Under the pieces are notes generated by a model. That model saw nothing but the letters and a program-made list of their open reading frames with translations, ran no database searches and had not been told where the DNA came from. Source: Phlegmacium glaucopus (Eukaryota; Basidiomycota; Agaricomycetes; Agaricales; Cortinariaceae). Taken from it: DNA of 64,000 nucleotides. Shown here piece after piece: positions 10,997 to 23,199 of this stretch. Location of the stretch: positions 63,094-127,093 of the forward strand of contig MU130424.1 in the NCBI GenBank assembly GCA_015039465.1, written 5' to 3'. The first letter of the stretch is position 1, and every line of letters begins with the position of its first letter. Position numbers and translations under genes: made by a program.

Positions 10997-11552
10997 GGTT
11001 AGTTCTTTACTCTCATATTAAGTACCTGTAGCAAGTAGGAGGACTGGTGAAGAAGAGACGGCCAGAGTTTTGATCCCATAAACTTTGCAGCAATGTTCTA
11101 AGTCAATAGTCTCATTCTTTAAGCTACTTTGCATACCACGTTATCATTCGCGAACCTCACTATCTTCGCAGTCTACTCTCCTTGTGTATTTCAATACCAC
11201 AAACTTCCCTTTAAATTCTATTGAGGAAATCTACATTAACCCTTCCGAACTATGTTATTACTTGCGGTCTGATCCCACCGCAGGTACATCACTGAGTGGA
11301 TCCAACCATATTCTGACCAATTTTATATTAAATTCATTATAACTACCAAGGATCAATATACTGCCCTAACCTCTTAAATAAACCTTAATCCTAACCCTAA
11401 ATAGACTCTAACCAAACCTTAACCTAACCCTAAATGATGTCAGAACTTAGTTGGAATTTGGTTGGATTGCTCAGAATTTGGTCGGAATTTACTCAGAATT
11501 TGCTTGGATTGCTTGGACCCGCTCGGAATGTGTGGGGGAGGGTAAAGTACTG

Positions 11553-12439
11553 AAACGAACCCCAGTGGACTCATTTTGCACGCTGCGCTATGTCTCTCCT
11601 CAGGACGTCATTGATAGATGCTTTGTCAGTGATAGACATGTTTTGTCTGAGATTTGTTATGTTTATGCCACTGCTTGTGTGTGCGTGACATGTTTATTCT
11701 GCTTGTAGACACAGCTAAGATGCACATGACAAGTGCAGTGTGTACCAGGGGCCTGTGAAAGTTGTACATTGGACTTGCATAAAGACATTACATTATCTTT
11801 AAACTCAAAATAAGTGGGAATAATATTTACTGAGACATATATGGACTTATTTGCCTGTGTTTTGCCAAATGTCAGTGTTTCGGTCCTAACTGGTTAGTAA
11901 CTGCAAATAATTGACTATAACTGGTTAGTTGTGGTCCAGTTAGGTTATTTTTGGTTCTGGGACGAAGGCTAACCAGTCTTGGTCATGGTTAGAGCCTCTG
12001 GGCACCCAATAACTGGACCTAACCAGACTTTCAAGCACTACTCTTTATTCATGCAAGCAAGATGATACTAGATGGGTAAGCATTATACTAGGCTAAAAAA
12101 TAAAATTTGATTGGGCTTACCCATTGTGTTTCACAGCCTGCCTTTCAACCTTCAATTATCTGGGGCTCATGAATAAAATTTAAAAGGAATATATTCAACT
12201 ATAATACAAACACAATACACTACAACAGGGCCATGAATGGTTGTCCATCATGTTTTTGGTGGCATAATGTGGCCCATTTTGAAGTAACAATAAGTCAGGT
12301 GCATCATTCTGATGGCTCAGGGTCAACTCAGGGTTCTAGTTCTGGTAATTTTTTAAGCTGGCCAAAGTGACCCCCCCCCCCATGTGATATTTTTTATTTT
12401 AATCCTGTCACCCCCTTGGTCAATAACAATGCTTATGGT
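11553..12439. other. Non-coding stretch with a small foldback
   Basis: No gene is supported. Around 11870-12030 the TAACTGGTTAG-type motif and its complement recur in opposite orientations and could fold into a ~160-bp hairpin, perhaps a tiny MITE. A poly(C) run of about 13 lies near 12371. Confidence 0.4.
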
Positions 12440-13330
12440 GATGTACCTGCGGTGAGGACAGACCACAAGTGACATCGTAGTTCAAAGGGTTGATGTAGAT
12501 TTCCTCAATAAGTGAAAATGCGAAGTTCACATGACTTAAATGTGAGAGAATGAGTAATGTGCAAAGTTAGCAAAATCTGTGAGATGCAGCAAAGTCCGTA
12601 GCATAGTATAAACAATTAAGTGGGTGACTTAGAAAGATACTGCAAAGTTATGGGGTACAAACTCTGGCCGTTTCTTTGTTACTTTGCCTCCTACTTGGTA
12701 CAGGTACTAATACAAGAGTTGCACACTAACTAGGTGCAGATATGCAAAACAGCAATGTAAGAATTGAGCTAATGCGAGGTCACATTGACCCAATAATTTG
12801 GTAACAAAAGGATAGGAGACAAAGTAAAAATAAAGTGATGAGTAAGGAGGTCAGTTGAATGACCTCCTGTTTCGAAAGATATGATAAAACTATATATGGA
12901 AAGTAGAAAGAAAGTAAGTGTGAAGCAAGACAAACCATAATAAAACCACTGCAGGGGATACCGGAGAGGTAAGGTATGCATGTGTGAACTGTGAAAGACC
13001 ACGAAATTAGATAGCGGCTGTGCAGAGGTATTGCTGTGAAAGGGTGAAATGGCTAAGTCCAATATTGTTAGAGACAGTTGAAACTGGTCTGGAGTATGAA
13101 GTGCGAAGAGTGATGAGGGTGCTTTCAATAGTTATGAGGGTCGTAGAATGGTTGTGCAATGTATGAGTGAGGAGTAGAAGGTATTACCAGACATGCAAAT
13201 GATAATGTGAGAGTTACTGGTAACCACAGCCAAGAGTGCAAGTGATAATGGTAACTGCGAGGTATCTGCGAGTGTCTGCGAAGTTGTTAAACTGTGAAAA
13301 TAACCTGTTTACAAACCTAGAGGCTATATG
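12440..13330 (-). repeat. Inverted partial copy of the 9.3-11.3 kb element interior
   Basis: The reverse complement of this segment follows 9330-11290 closely, from the ATATAGCCTCTAGGTT stretch to the GTAGATTTCCTCAATA stretch. It lacks both the short TIR element and the LINE found in the other copy. It therefore shows the pre-insertion state. Neither terminal inverted repeat is present. No coding capacity. Confidence 0.75.
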
Positions 13331-14392
13331 GATCCTATCAACGGGGTTCTCCAAAAGTGTGACTGTAAGGGTCAATGGAGTGTTCTATACCTCCATTCAT
13401 TCCCTAACATGAACCGAACCATAAGTTCGGTTCTCAGTTCGGAAAAAAAGCCAGGGAACCAGACCAAACCGGACCTGTCCATCACTAATACTCAGACAGC
13501 TTGTCCTACAGATATGGGATGGAATGTTGCAGTCACACTTACTGTTTAAAAACCTTGAAAAAAATAACTTGGAAGTGGTATTTATATCAAAATCAGTCAA
13601 ACCCTGGAGACTGGGGTTTTTCACAAATCTTTACCCTTATCTGCCCAAACCTATACCCACCAGGGTTTGGCAGATAGGGGTACAGGTTGGCCAAAAAAAA
13701 ACCCAGGGTTACCCATGCCAATCTCTAGTGCAAAGAGGGGGGAAGCTCTTAGGTGCCATTCCCTGAGCAAAGATTTGAATCCCCACTCTATGTGTAAATG
13801 CATTTCTACCAGGGTTGGCCAATTATTCTATATGTCAATATGGGGTAAAATCCCCCATGCAATCAGTTTCTAGTAGAGTGCCTATTGTCACCTGCAACTC
13901 ATTAGAGCCACCAAAATAAAAAAGTGGAAAAGATAATATATTATTTTTGGATAAGATGTCCAGCACATCAGAATGTGAGGCAGGCAATGATAACTGCAGA
14001 AGGATGAGAAGCACTTGTCTTTGATGAGTTGCTCTCAAAACTGGAACTACTGGAGAGGTTGCAAAATTGAGAGTGTTTTGATTGGATCCAAGTGGATTTA
14101 AAGAATGAATAGATGGAGCTGGGAGGGGTCATGAATCATGATGGAGGTGGATTGATAGTTAGGTGCTTCAAAAGTAAATAGTCAATGCAAAGTCAACGTT
14201 GTTGGTGTTTTCTGTTGGTTTCAGTGACCTTCGCTGAGCTTTGCTGAGCTTCAAGTATTTGAGCTCCGGTTTTTTTTCTCACATGGTTGAGTAAAAAAAA
14301 CACCACACTCGTCTCACCTCTTTGAACCACCCTGATCTCTACCGCACATATCTTCTTCGATTTCCCGATATCTTTCTAGTAAATCAACAGGC
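13331..14392. promoter_or_regulatory. Repeat remnants and upstream region of the RRM gene
   Basis: 13600-13720 contains inverted AAACCC/GGGTTT units around CTGCCAAACC-type repeats, resembling a small foldback. From about 14260 the sequence is T- and C-rich leading into the start codon at 14393, as expected of a fungal promoter and 5' UTR. No TATA box could be assigned. Confidence 0.35.
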
Positions 14393-16549
14393 ATGGACGT
14401 CGATATGAAGAACAAAGATGACGGCGAAGACAAGGCAATTATCCCACCGAGCAACGGTGGTCGAGACAGGGACTATGACCGCCCTACTCGACCCAGGATC
14501 AATGATCATTGGGAGCCGGAAAGGAGGCGTTCGGTTTCTCCGCGCCGCCGACGTCGTTCGGCTTCTCCACGTCGTCGACGTCGGTCGCCTTCTCCGCGTC
14601 GGCGTCGTCGTTCTCGCACACGCTCTCGCTCCCGCACCAGATCGAGAACTCGTTCTCGTAGTCGGGAGCGTAAGCCAGCAGATACCTTTGCCCGTTCTCT
14701 GGGTGGCCCAATGAACGCAGATCATGAAGAAGCCGTTGAATTCGCAAAAATCAGCAAGAGAGAAAATCGAGTTTATGTTGGAAACCTCAGTTACGACGTC
14801 AAGTATCGTGACTTAATGGAATTTATGAGGGGAGGTGGGTGGGGGAATCTCAGCCTTTTTGCTATCTTTTGGGGATCTTTGGCCCGCGAGTTTTTTTTTG
14901 AGTCGCATATTTTGCACAAGTTCTTGATGCCAGATTGGGCGGTTAGAGTGTTATTTTTTCGAGTTTTTTGTGGAATGGTCGAGTTGTTGAGAGGATATTG
15001 ATGGGAGCTTTTCGGTTAGCTGGTGAGGTCCTCTTCGCCGAAGTACTCGTCACACCCACTGGCGTCTCCAAGGGATGCGGGTAAGTCCTGACTTGGCATA
15101 GCTATCGTTGTATATTCTGATTTTTTGTTGTCAGGATCGTTGAATTCGCTTCTCAAGAAGATGCTCATCGCGCAATTCGGGAACTATCTGAGCAGCCCCT
15201 GCTTGGTCGGCCTGTTTTCATCAGAGAAGTATAACTTATATATACTAATCCATGACTGTCTGGCTAACGAACTTTTCAGGATCGAGAAAATGAAGCACGA
15301 TTTGGTGCTACCCCGGTTCCGGGTAAAATAGGTATGGCCATGGCCGGGCAAGGTTTGAATGCGGCTCCGCCTCCCCGTCCTCCTTCACACAACCACTTCG
15401 GTGCCCAGAACAATCCAGGAAACCAACTCTATGTTGGCAATGTGAGTCTTAATCACTAGTTCTTTGCTTTAGACCATATTCATATATGTCATAGCTTCCT
15501 TATCAAGCTGGATGGCAGGATTTGAAAGACTTATTCCGAACAGCAGGCAATATCATTCGTGCCGATATCAACATTGGTGCAGATGGTCGACCCAAAGGTT
15601 CTGGAACGGTTGTTTTCGAAACACCAAAAGATGCCCAACAGGCTATCAGTACGTTGTCTAATCCTTCCTATTGGTAAACCACTTACCCGTCCTAGGTATG
15701 TATCACGGTTTCGATTGGTACGGTCGTACCCTTGAAGTGCGAGAGGTCAGTCTTCCTTCTTCTGATTTGAATGCAAATTTTAAATCCTGAACCTTTTAGG
15801 ATCGTTATGCTGGTCTTTCCGGACCTGGAGGTTTCCGTGGAGGTTTCCGTGGAGCTCCTCGTGGTCTTGGTCGTGGTTTCCGTGGAGGAGGATTACGAGG
15901 TGGTTTCCGTGGTGGTTTTTCACAGGCGGGTGGTGGCCGAGATTTCTCTAATCAGGAACTTTACGCCGACTATTCTGGTCCTGACCAACCGGCTGCCCCT
16001 GGTGGTGGATTAAGGATGGATAGCTACGGAGGTAGTGGATTCAGCGGCAGCGCTCCATATGGCGGCGCTAATTACGTGGAGCCTGATCCCAGTCAGCAAA
16101 TTATGGTTCGCAATGTCGGTCTTTTTATGTTTTTATTTCCTTGTGTTAGTCATTGAATGCCCTTATAGCTTCCATGGTCCACTGCCAACGAGGACTTGGT
16201 TGAGCTCTTTGAAACCACTGGCCAAGTTGAACTCGCTGAAATCCTCTTTGATGGCACTCGTTCTAAAGGGTGTGGTGTAGTCCAGTTTGCTCAGGTTCAA
16301 GAAGCCGAAACTGCTATCGGTGTGTAGAGATAATTTATGGCAGGTTTTCGTTTTCTTACTCAATCATCTAGCCAAATTCCAAAATTATATGTACGGTGGT
16401 CGGCCTTTGGGTATGTTCCACTCACTTATTACCTTTCCGATTTGGATTGATGATCCTTTGTAGATGTTCGCTTCAATGATCGCTGGCACACGTTCACTCC
16501 GTCTGCTGCCAAGGGCGGACAGATAGCTCCCATGGCCGATGCTGCTTAG
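14393..16549 (+). CDS. GBP2-like: Gbp2/Hrb1-like SR protein with three RRMs
   Basis: Ten exons: 14393-14834, 15020-15080, 15135-15228, 15280-15441, 15495-15648, 15696-15745, 15800-16114, 16169-16319, 16372-16410 and 16464-16549. The sum is 1554 nt, a 517-aa protein. The N-terminus is Arg/Ser-rich (SVSPRRRRRS repeats, about residues 46-90). Three RRMs follow with RNP2/RNP1 pairs VYVGNL/KGCGIVEF, LYVGNL/KGSGTVVF and IMVRNL/KGCGVVQF. A Gly/Arg-rich GGFRGG linker separates RRM2 and RRM3. This order matches yeast Gbp2/Hrb1, nuclear shuttling proteins that couple TREX-bound mRNA to export and also bind G-strand telomeric DNA. Function here is inferred from architecture. Intron 1 (185 nt) is long for this genome. 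Confidence 0.92.
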
Positions 16550-16842
16550 TTAACATATCTTTGTTTTTTTTCGCTATACTACTACTACTGATTAACCGTT
16601 TTTTTGTCTTGAACCGTTATCACCAATCCGATCAGTCTTTCTTCCCTTTGAAAAAAATTATGTTCGCCTCCCCTGAAAAAATAATGATACTTATGTTTGT
16701 TAATTTACTTGGGGACTAAAAGCAAAAAGTAACGTTGCGCAGGTAATTATTTTGGTAGGTCGATTGGTAACCGAATCGATGTGTAAGGGGGGGTATATAT
16801 GTGTATGCCCTGCCATTGCTCAGGTTTTAATTGAGGTTAGGA

Positions 16843-18511
16843 TTAATCACGAATAGGTATACTAGAAGCGGATTGCTCATCAGAATGGTCTACGATGACG
16901 ATACCCGTCATCAAGGATGAAAATGCCAACATGATCGCGCTGGCAGTGAGAACTGCTCTACGTGCCGAGGAAACACCTGTCATAAGGGAGACAACGACGA
17001 AGATATTGAGTGGGACACGGAAAAGAGATGACAGCTGTAAAAATCACGTCAATAGTCCGACATATGAAATCAGGAAGGAGAATGGGGGGGGCGGCTTACT
17101 GTTGCTCGATGTTCGTTGGAGATGAGAGTTCCACGAAGCATACCCTGAACAGGGTAATACATCCCAACACAAGCTTCGAATAGACAAAAAGCATAAAACC
17201 GTGTTCGTTCATCTGTGGCAGCGACACTTAATGCCAGCGCAGAAGCGCTTACGACACAAATGACACTACTCAGTTTGGCGTGTAACGTGAGAGACGAGTC
17301 ACCACCGCTACCGCTACTGCGGTTGAATGTTTTTGGTTGGGAGGAGGAAACGATGGCTGTGTAAAGGAGAGAGCCCAGCATCATGGAGATCATGAATGAG
17401 GAAAAGATGTATCCGAGGGGTAAAGGGATTGAAGATGATTCTTGGAGAGATGGGACCCATAGAAAGACGAATAGGTACATGGACCCTTCGAAACATGTTT
17501 GTGTAAGTCCAAGTACGAGAAGAAGGGGATCTGTAAAAAAAAAGACGGTTGAGGGAGAGAGACGAGAGGAGAATAGACTAAGACACACCTCGACGAACGA
17601 TATTCCAAGCTCGTCCTAAACGTTTGATTTGGAAAACGTCTTGGTCCACTACTCCACCTCCGCTACCGTAATTCTCCGTCCAGGTTCCTTGAATCACAAA
17701 CCAAGCTAACACGAGAAGTATACCACTCGCAACGAATGGTGTTGTGAAATTATTGGTTGTTGCAACTAGTTTGTTGCTGACCACGCCTGCACCGGTGGCT
17801 ACCAAACCGTTGATGAGGGTTGCTCGTCCCATGATGGTGGAGAGGTCGGATGAGGGAAGTCCAGCGGAGGTAGATGCTGAAATGAGCCATGACTCAAAGG
17901 CGGAGAAGAGAATGGAAGTGGACACTCCACCAAGCACTCTTCCGAAGAGAAGTGTTGGTACAGAGGGCACGGTGATGCAGACGCATGTCAACGTGTATGT
18001 TATGCAGAATACGAGACAGAGCCTTCGACGACCACTGGCGGTAGAGGATTAAGTGTGAGGATTGTTAGATATATTTCAAATAGTTGTTCAACGTACTGTT
18101 GGTCCGCCCATACACCAACCAAAGGAGCTGCTAGTCCTGCAGAGATGAAACCAGTGACGAAGAGAACCGCAACTAGCCTCTCCGAGAAAGCGTACTGTTC
18201 TCGATATAGAGAATAGACATATGGCCCTTGTAGCCAGTCAGCACCTGCGAAGATTCTATTAGCGACGACATCGGCCTTAGATGATGACAGTGTGGTGACG
18301 AACTCATTACGATACCATATACCACGAGGTATTTACGCGTCAAAGTGGCCAGAGCGTTGTTATCCAGTCGTCCATCCGCAACATCTTTAGAATTTTGTTT
18401 TGTCTTGGCACCCACCGCGTATCTGTCTGCGAGCAATGACAAGAGACAGATGATGGATAGTATAATGAGATTTAACTCGTAGAATTCTGGTAAATTCTGG
18501 AGCTGCTGCAT
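16843..18511 (-). CDS. MFSD5-type major facilitator (molybdate-anion transporter family)
   Basis: Five exons on the minus strand: 18511-18304, 18244-18097, 18034-17589, 17530-17100 and 17034-16843. The sum is 1425 nt, 474 aa. The start at 18511 is the first ATG of the frame (MQQLQNLPEFYELN). Hallmarks shared with MFSD5/MFS_5 proteins are SADWLQGPYVYSLY, LLFGRVLGGVSTSILFSAFESW, FCLFEACVGMYYPVQGMLRG and LFRVPLNIFVV. Several hydrophobic segments agree with a 12-helix membrane carrier. The animal and algal family moves molybdate or related anions, so substrate here is inferred. Its 3' end lies about 290 bp from the end of the convergent RRM gene, and it lies downstream of PCMT on the same strand. 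Confidence 0.85.
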
Positions 18512-18949
18512 ACTAGGAGGATGTACCACAACAATTGCTTGTTGTGACGGTTGCTGGTTGAAAAGTGCCTATTGCTCCAACCCTATACATTGATGATTGG
18601 CGTTACGGTTCATAAATCTCCCACAGTCGTCATTTCAGCGCCCAGACTAACTCGTCCCTGCATGATCACACATAATGATTGAAAAATGTAAGGAGTTATT
18701 GCTACAACTCCATGACAATTGAGATTATTAGTGGGGGAATCTCTCAACAAAAGGTCAAACTATGTTACAAAAAAATACAAATAACTGGTAATTTTTCGCC
18801 GTAATTGAAAGAATCATTATCGCTGTCATGAGTCGGAACTTGACTCGGGCTCATTCCCGACCTGCTTGCATCGGTCTGTCAATGGAACATACTACGGAAA
18901 ACAAAAACCGGTATTGTTAATTTAGTGTATGATTAACGACAGTTGAATG
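18512..18949. other. Intergenic between PCMT 3' end and transporter promoter
   Basis: It contains the transporter upstream region and the PCMT 3' flank. No additional gene or clear regulatory motif was seen. Confidence 0.4.
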
Positions 18950-19861
18950 TCAGCGCACCCGGACTCCCATGACCTTCTGTGTGCTGATGTTCCCTGCAGC
19001 GTCTTTGTCGACTTGTTCGATGAATTGCATGAAGGTTCCTACAGGAATAAACATGCGTCCCGGACTTGCCAGTTGCTCGACTAGAGCCGAAGGTACCGTG
19101 GCGGCTGCAGCGCCAACATGGATAGCATCGTAAGGACCTAAAGCATCGAGGGAGTTGAATCGTCTAAAGCGGACATCAAATGAATATATATTACACACCT
19201 TCTTGAGCATAACCAAGTCTGCCATCACCCGAGACAATCACCAGTTCTCCATTTTCCAAAGCATGGCCTAAGCCGTCTTTCTTTAAATTTTCAATAGACC
19301 AATCAACCAGTTGTGGGATGTGGTCTACACCTACTACCTTACCGCCTGGACTGACGAGGTGGTGTAGCACTGCCGCAAGATACGCAGATCCACTACCAAC
19401 GTCCAAAACTTTGGAACCAGGATGGAGGTAAGGAAGTAGGTGTTCGCAGGCATATGCATGCTATCCCAGGATCATGATCCTAATTTTGTTTGACGAGTCT
19501 TCTCTGGGACACCAAAAACTCACCATGTGAGGTGCACTGATAGTAGCACCATGTCCGATCGTCCTGTAGATTTGAAATGGAGGGATTTTGATGTGTAAGA
19601 TGTATGAGTCGAAGGTAAGAAGTATGAAATACGCAACTGAGGTGAATCGAAATATGCATCAGCTACATCATGAACATAATTCCCTCGATCAACTGCGTTC
19701 ATTGCCTGTTGCGATGAAAGATGAGATTTCCCGATAATAATATAAAAGAGCTATGGAGATAAATTTCTCACCGTCAAGATTCGTTCGGATTGAATTAATC
19801 CATTTCTCTTCATGTTAGAGACAAGCTGAAGATTGGTTTTACCACTCGAACGCCAGGCCAT
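18950..19861 (-). CDS. Protein-L-isoaspartate O-methyltransferase (PCMT)
   Basis: Five exons: 19861-19772, 19705-19638, 19563-19524, 19460-19199 and 19137-18950. The sum is 648 nt, 215 aa, close to the usual family length. The protein repairs isoaspartyl residues using S-adenosylmethionine. Visible family features are an N-terminal helix (MAWRSSGKTNLQLVSNM), MNAVDRGNYV, QTIGHGATISAPHMHAYACE, SAM motif I VLDVGSGSAYLAAVL, GVDHIPQLVDWS, SGDGRLGYAQEGPYDAIHVG and the C-terminal QKVMGVRVR. Motif I has Ala where Gly is common. Three decayed copies of this gene lie in the tandem units between 23 and 31 kb. Confidence 0.93.
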
Positions 19862-20228
19862 TGTTAACGTTGAAGCAAGAGAGCTTATTATTTACTAATA
19901 TTATTATTAGCTTCGGAGACACTTCCATCAGTCTCCCACGCTCTGCTACTCGCAGTCGTATGTCCGAGTCCAAGGCACATTTCTTCCTTTTAACATTTTG
20001 AAAAACTTGTGGACATGTACCGGTGCAATGCCTCTGATAGTACTCATATCCCTATGATCCAAGTTAACATACCAGGGTTTCATATACAACCTTTAAATAA
20101 TATATCAATAATTATTAATATTATTTTATGTAAATAAATATAACCTACTGCAACCCAAGTCCATGTGATTCTCAGGCCTAAGTATAAGTCTCTGTGGCAT
20201 AAATATAAAATAATCAGCGGATTCATCT
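19862..20228. promoter_or_regulatory. Divergent promoter region, AT-rich
   Basis: The region lies between the start codons of PCMT (minus) and the next gene (plus). It holds several TATTATTATTA and TTAATATTATT stretches. It probably carries both promoters; no specific sites were assigned. Confidence 0.4.
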
Positions 20229-22623
20229 ATGCAGTCTCCAATATCGTACACAACACGAAATCATTCAACTACAGAAGCTCCTCCTGTCACTTTTAACCCT
20301 ATTTCAATTGATGAAGAGGCAAAGGACCGTCTAGGACCAAATTCGCCCGGAAATACGACGATCTGGTAGACAGATACGCAGCTGTAAGCTCATGCTCGTA
20401 TTTTGAGTGCTTAACAATAATCCAATCTGCCAGGGGTTCGGGATCATCGATGTCACCAGTCCCGAAGAGTACTTGGCTGAAGTCGATAGCAGGATTCTCC
20501 ACATGGTCGAAAGCGGGGCTCCAGGTACGCTCTTTGAACATAATCATAAGCTCATACCTCCAAATGAGATCACCGCAGATGAATTAAATCTTGTTCCCAC
20601 CTCCCAACTGCTGCATCGCCAAGCACGAGCAGAAGTCTCGTTTCTCCATTCCATCACCACCCTTTTCCGATCTGACCCGCAATATGTTCGCTCTTCAATC
20701 GCATCGACTGCCCAAACCCGCAGCGAGCTTATACCAGACGAGAAGGGTGCTGCGCCAAAGGTTGAGGACCTCCTCAATAGCTCGGACTACCTTGCCACTG
20801 AGGTTCGGTACATGATTCACAATGCCCTCCTAGTCCTCGGTAAGTGGGTTTTGGTGGAGAAGCTCCTGAAAGAGCTCGTTGAGCATGAAGAAAAAGTCGG
20901 ATATATGGCTGCGCAAGTTCAACGGGATGTACTGATGGATCAGGCGAGGGATTTGGTAGAGCAAACTGTAGATGACTTTGCGCGCCGTCTTTCAAGGATC
21001 CTTATTAGGCACCCCAAGTTTCAACAATTGTGGGTTCGAGATTTTGTGAGTTACCAAACCCAACTCTAGCCGTTGCGGGGCCATTTATGACTTTCTTTCT
21101 TTCATTCAGACCTACCATGAAAAATGGACTGGCGCCCGTATTGCGCCTCTTACTGAACATCCCTACGCAGTCCAGCTGCGTCAGTCCCAAACTCTCGATG
21201 GGGCATTGTACCGTTTTTCATTCTATCAAGAGGGGAACCTTGCTGCACTGGCGGATTTGTTCTCGTTCTTCACCCAGGCCCCTTCTGAAGATACCCAAGG
21301 ATTTGGGGACTATTTGGTTGAAAATATCAACCAATTGCGAGCCTTCTACGTATGTGATTCCGTTACTCCTTTCGACACCATCAAACATATAATTCACAGA
21401 ACTTCTATCGCCTGCTCGGCCCACGGGGTAAACATCAACCGCTCAAAATCGATCCTCGCCTTCGTGACTTCAAGTCAAACAGCGAGAAGGCCCAGAAAAT
21501 TCTCAACTCTGCTCCAATCGAACGCCATATCAAGAATATTGACTCGCTAGGGCAAGAAACAAAGTTGCAGAAGATCTGGAAGGAATTCGATATTGTTTCG
21601 CAGAAGAAGGCCAAGGTGTCGCTTGAGGAGGTGCGTTTCACAGCATGCTTTCAAATTGTCATGTCATAGACTCTCTGACTTCACATTCGATGCGTTACTT
21701 TCTATCATCAGCTAATAGGGTATGAGAAGCTCCCAGCGCGGTGGTACATTCCACCTCACAGACCTCGTATTCGAGCTGCAGCCGCTGCTCCCCCTCGCGT
21801 TTTCTCACTGAGACCTCAGAGAGAACCAGATTCACGTCAACCTCCCGTCGCACATGATCCGGTAAAACTTACGCCCGTTTCTTACCTCTCGGATGTCGTT
21901 CCCAAGCCCATTGAGGAGACTCCTCCCCGTATCGGGCCGAAAATCAAGACGACTGGTATCCCTAACCCTCCTCCTTCCTCAAGTGCCGAAATGGAACACG
22001 ACGGAGAGGGAAAGGAGGTGGAGGGCGAGGCGGAGGAACGCAAAGGACAGAGTCAGAAAAGCCTGTTTGAACTTCCCTTTTATGTCAAGAAATCAGCGTA
22101 TGAGCTATTTGAACGGCTGTTTAACCCTGCGATCAAAGGGCCAGTTGGGCAGGAAGATTTCATATGGGTATGGTTTCTCTGCATCGGGCATAATTCGTGC
22201 TCATCCTCTGCTCGCATATGCATGGAATCACACAGGCGATGTGCTCCCTTGGCTGGGAATACGAAAACTCGTTGCCGGGCTCGCGCGCCCGCTTGAATCC
22301 CCCTCATGGCAGTGAGTAGAATCACTCTTTTTTTCCTCTTAAATATATCAATATTGATTGACATCTATCTATCTGATCACTGAAGACCAGCCTTTCCTCA
22401 TGCATATGTATGTTTTAAATTCTCTCTCTCTCTCTCTGCCTCTCCTCGAAATGATGGTGCTATGTCCTTGAATCTGCATCGTTCGCGCTGATGGTATTTT
22501 TGTTTATCTAGCAAACACGGCGGGGATGGCGACAAAATGTCTTCTGCCTATGTGCACTCCTATGCGAAAAGGTTAACGGGGGATTATGGGTTTACTTTGG
22601 ATTCTTTTCGTGTAAGGGAATGA
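20229..22623 (+). CDS. Unrecognised 604-aa protein
   Basis: Nine exons fit in one frame: 20229-20245, 20335-20383, 20434-21045, 21110-21349, 21400-21630, 21712-22167, 22236-22311, 22386-22407 and 22512-22623 (sum 1815 nt). The first two exons and the 22-nt exon 8 are the least certain. The protein is soluble-looking, mostly charged helix in the first half (LVEKLLKELVEHEEKVGY), followed by TYHEKWTGARIAPLTEHPYA and a Pro/Ala-rich linker near residue 410. The C-terminus is compact (KHGGDGDKMSSAYVHSYAKR). No known domain or signal was recognised. Low-bias codons and phase-consistent introns say it is a real gene. Confidence 0.65.
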
Positions 22624-22750
22624 ATTGTGTTAGTCCTTTGGGACCCATACCATACATTCCCGTTTCTGCACGCTCCCTTCTCGTCGTGAGTGTTATTACG
22701 ACCCCATTTCATCGATCGGCATGATTTGATATTGATTTCCTTGAAACAGA

Positions 22751-22784
<34 letters not shown>
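22751..22784. repeat. TAT/ATT trinucleotide microsatellite
   Basis: About eleven uninterrupted TAT units lie in the 3' flank of the 604-aa gene. The rest of 22624-22960 shows no gene. Confidence 0.9.
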
Positions 22785-23199
22785 TTCAGCATTGGGTATA
22801 CTACTTGTAAAGCTACTTCGGTCGCCTCAGATCGACTTTCTGAGTGAAAAACTCCTTAAACGGTTGAGGATATAAGTAAATGCCTATTCTGCACCAACAT
22901 ATGCAAATCGCAAAAGAATTATAGAGAATAGACATGGCAACCCCTGCAGTCGGAATATAAATTAGTTTCTGCCATTCAGTTTGCCGGGAAAACTACACAG
23001 TATGGGCGGCAAAGCCAGACTGTCAGAAGACAACTTGAAATAACAAGGCTGAAATTAAATGAATCGCATTAAATTTTTGCGTCTGGTGCGAAGAGATGTG
23101 ATAGAAACTGGCTAAGAAATTTCAAGGCGAGGCACCGACTTTTTTTTTTACTAATTCCATGTGAACCCATATTAGAAACCCCATTAATTTTAGTCCAGA

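Larger units (their letters stand above)
9256..11552. mobile_element. Non-autonomous TIR element hosting two later insertions
   Basis: The left end (GAGGTCTTTACTCTCCCCCAC then CACATTCCAAGCGGGTCC) is mirrored by the right end (GACCCGCTCGGAATGTGTG then GGGGGAGGGTAAAGTACTG), giving ~50-bp inverted ends of the KDZ-type signature. Inside lie a second small element (9633-10138) and a LINE fragment (10454-10996). Without them the element is about 1.25 kb and non-coding. The presumed 8-bp duplications at its edges do not match, so one flank may be altered. A partial inverted copy of its interior lies at 12440-13330. Confidence 0.65.
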
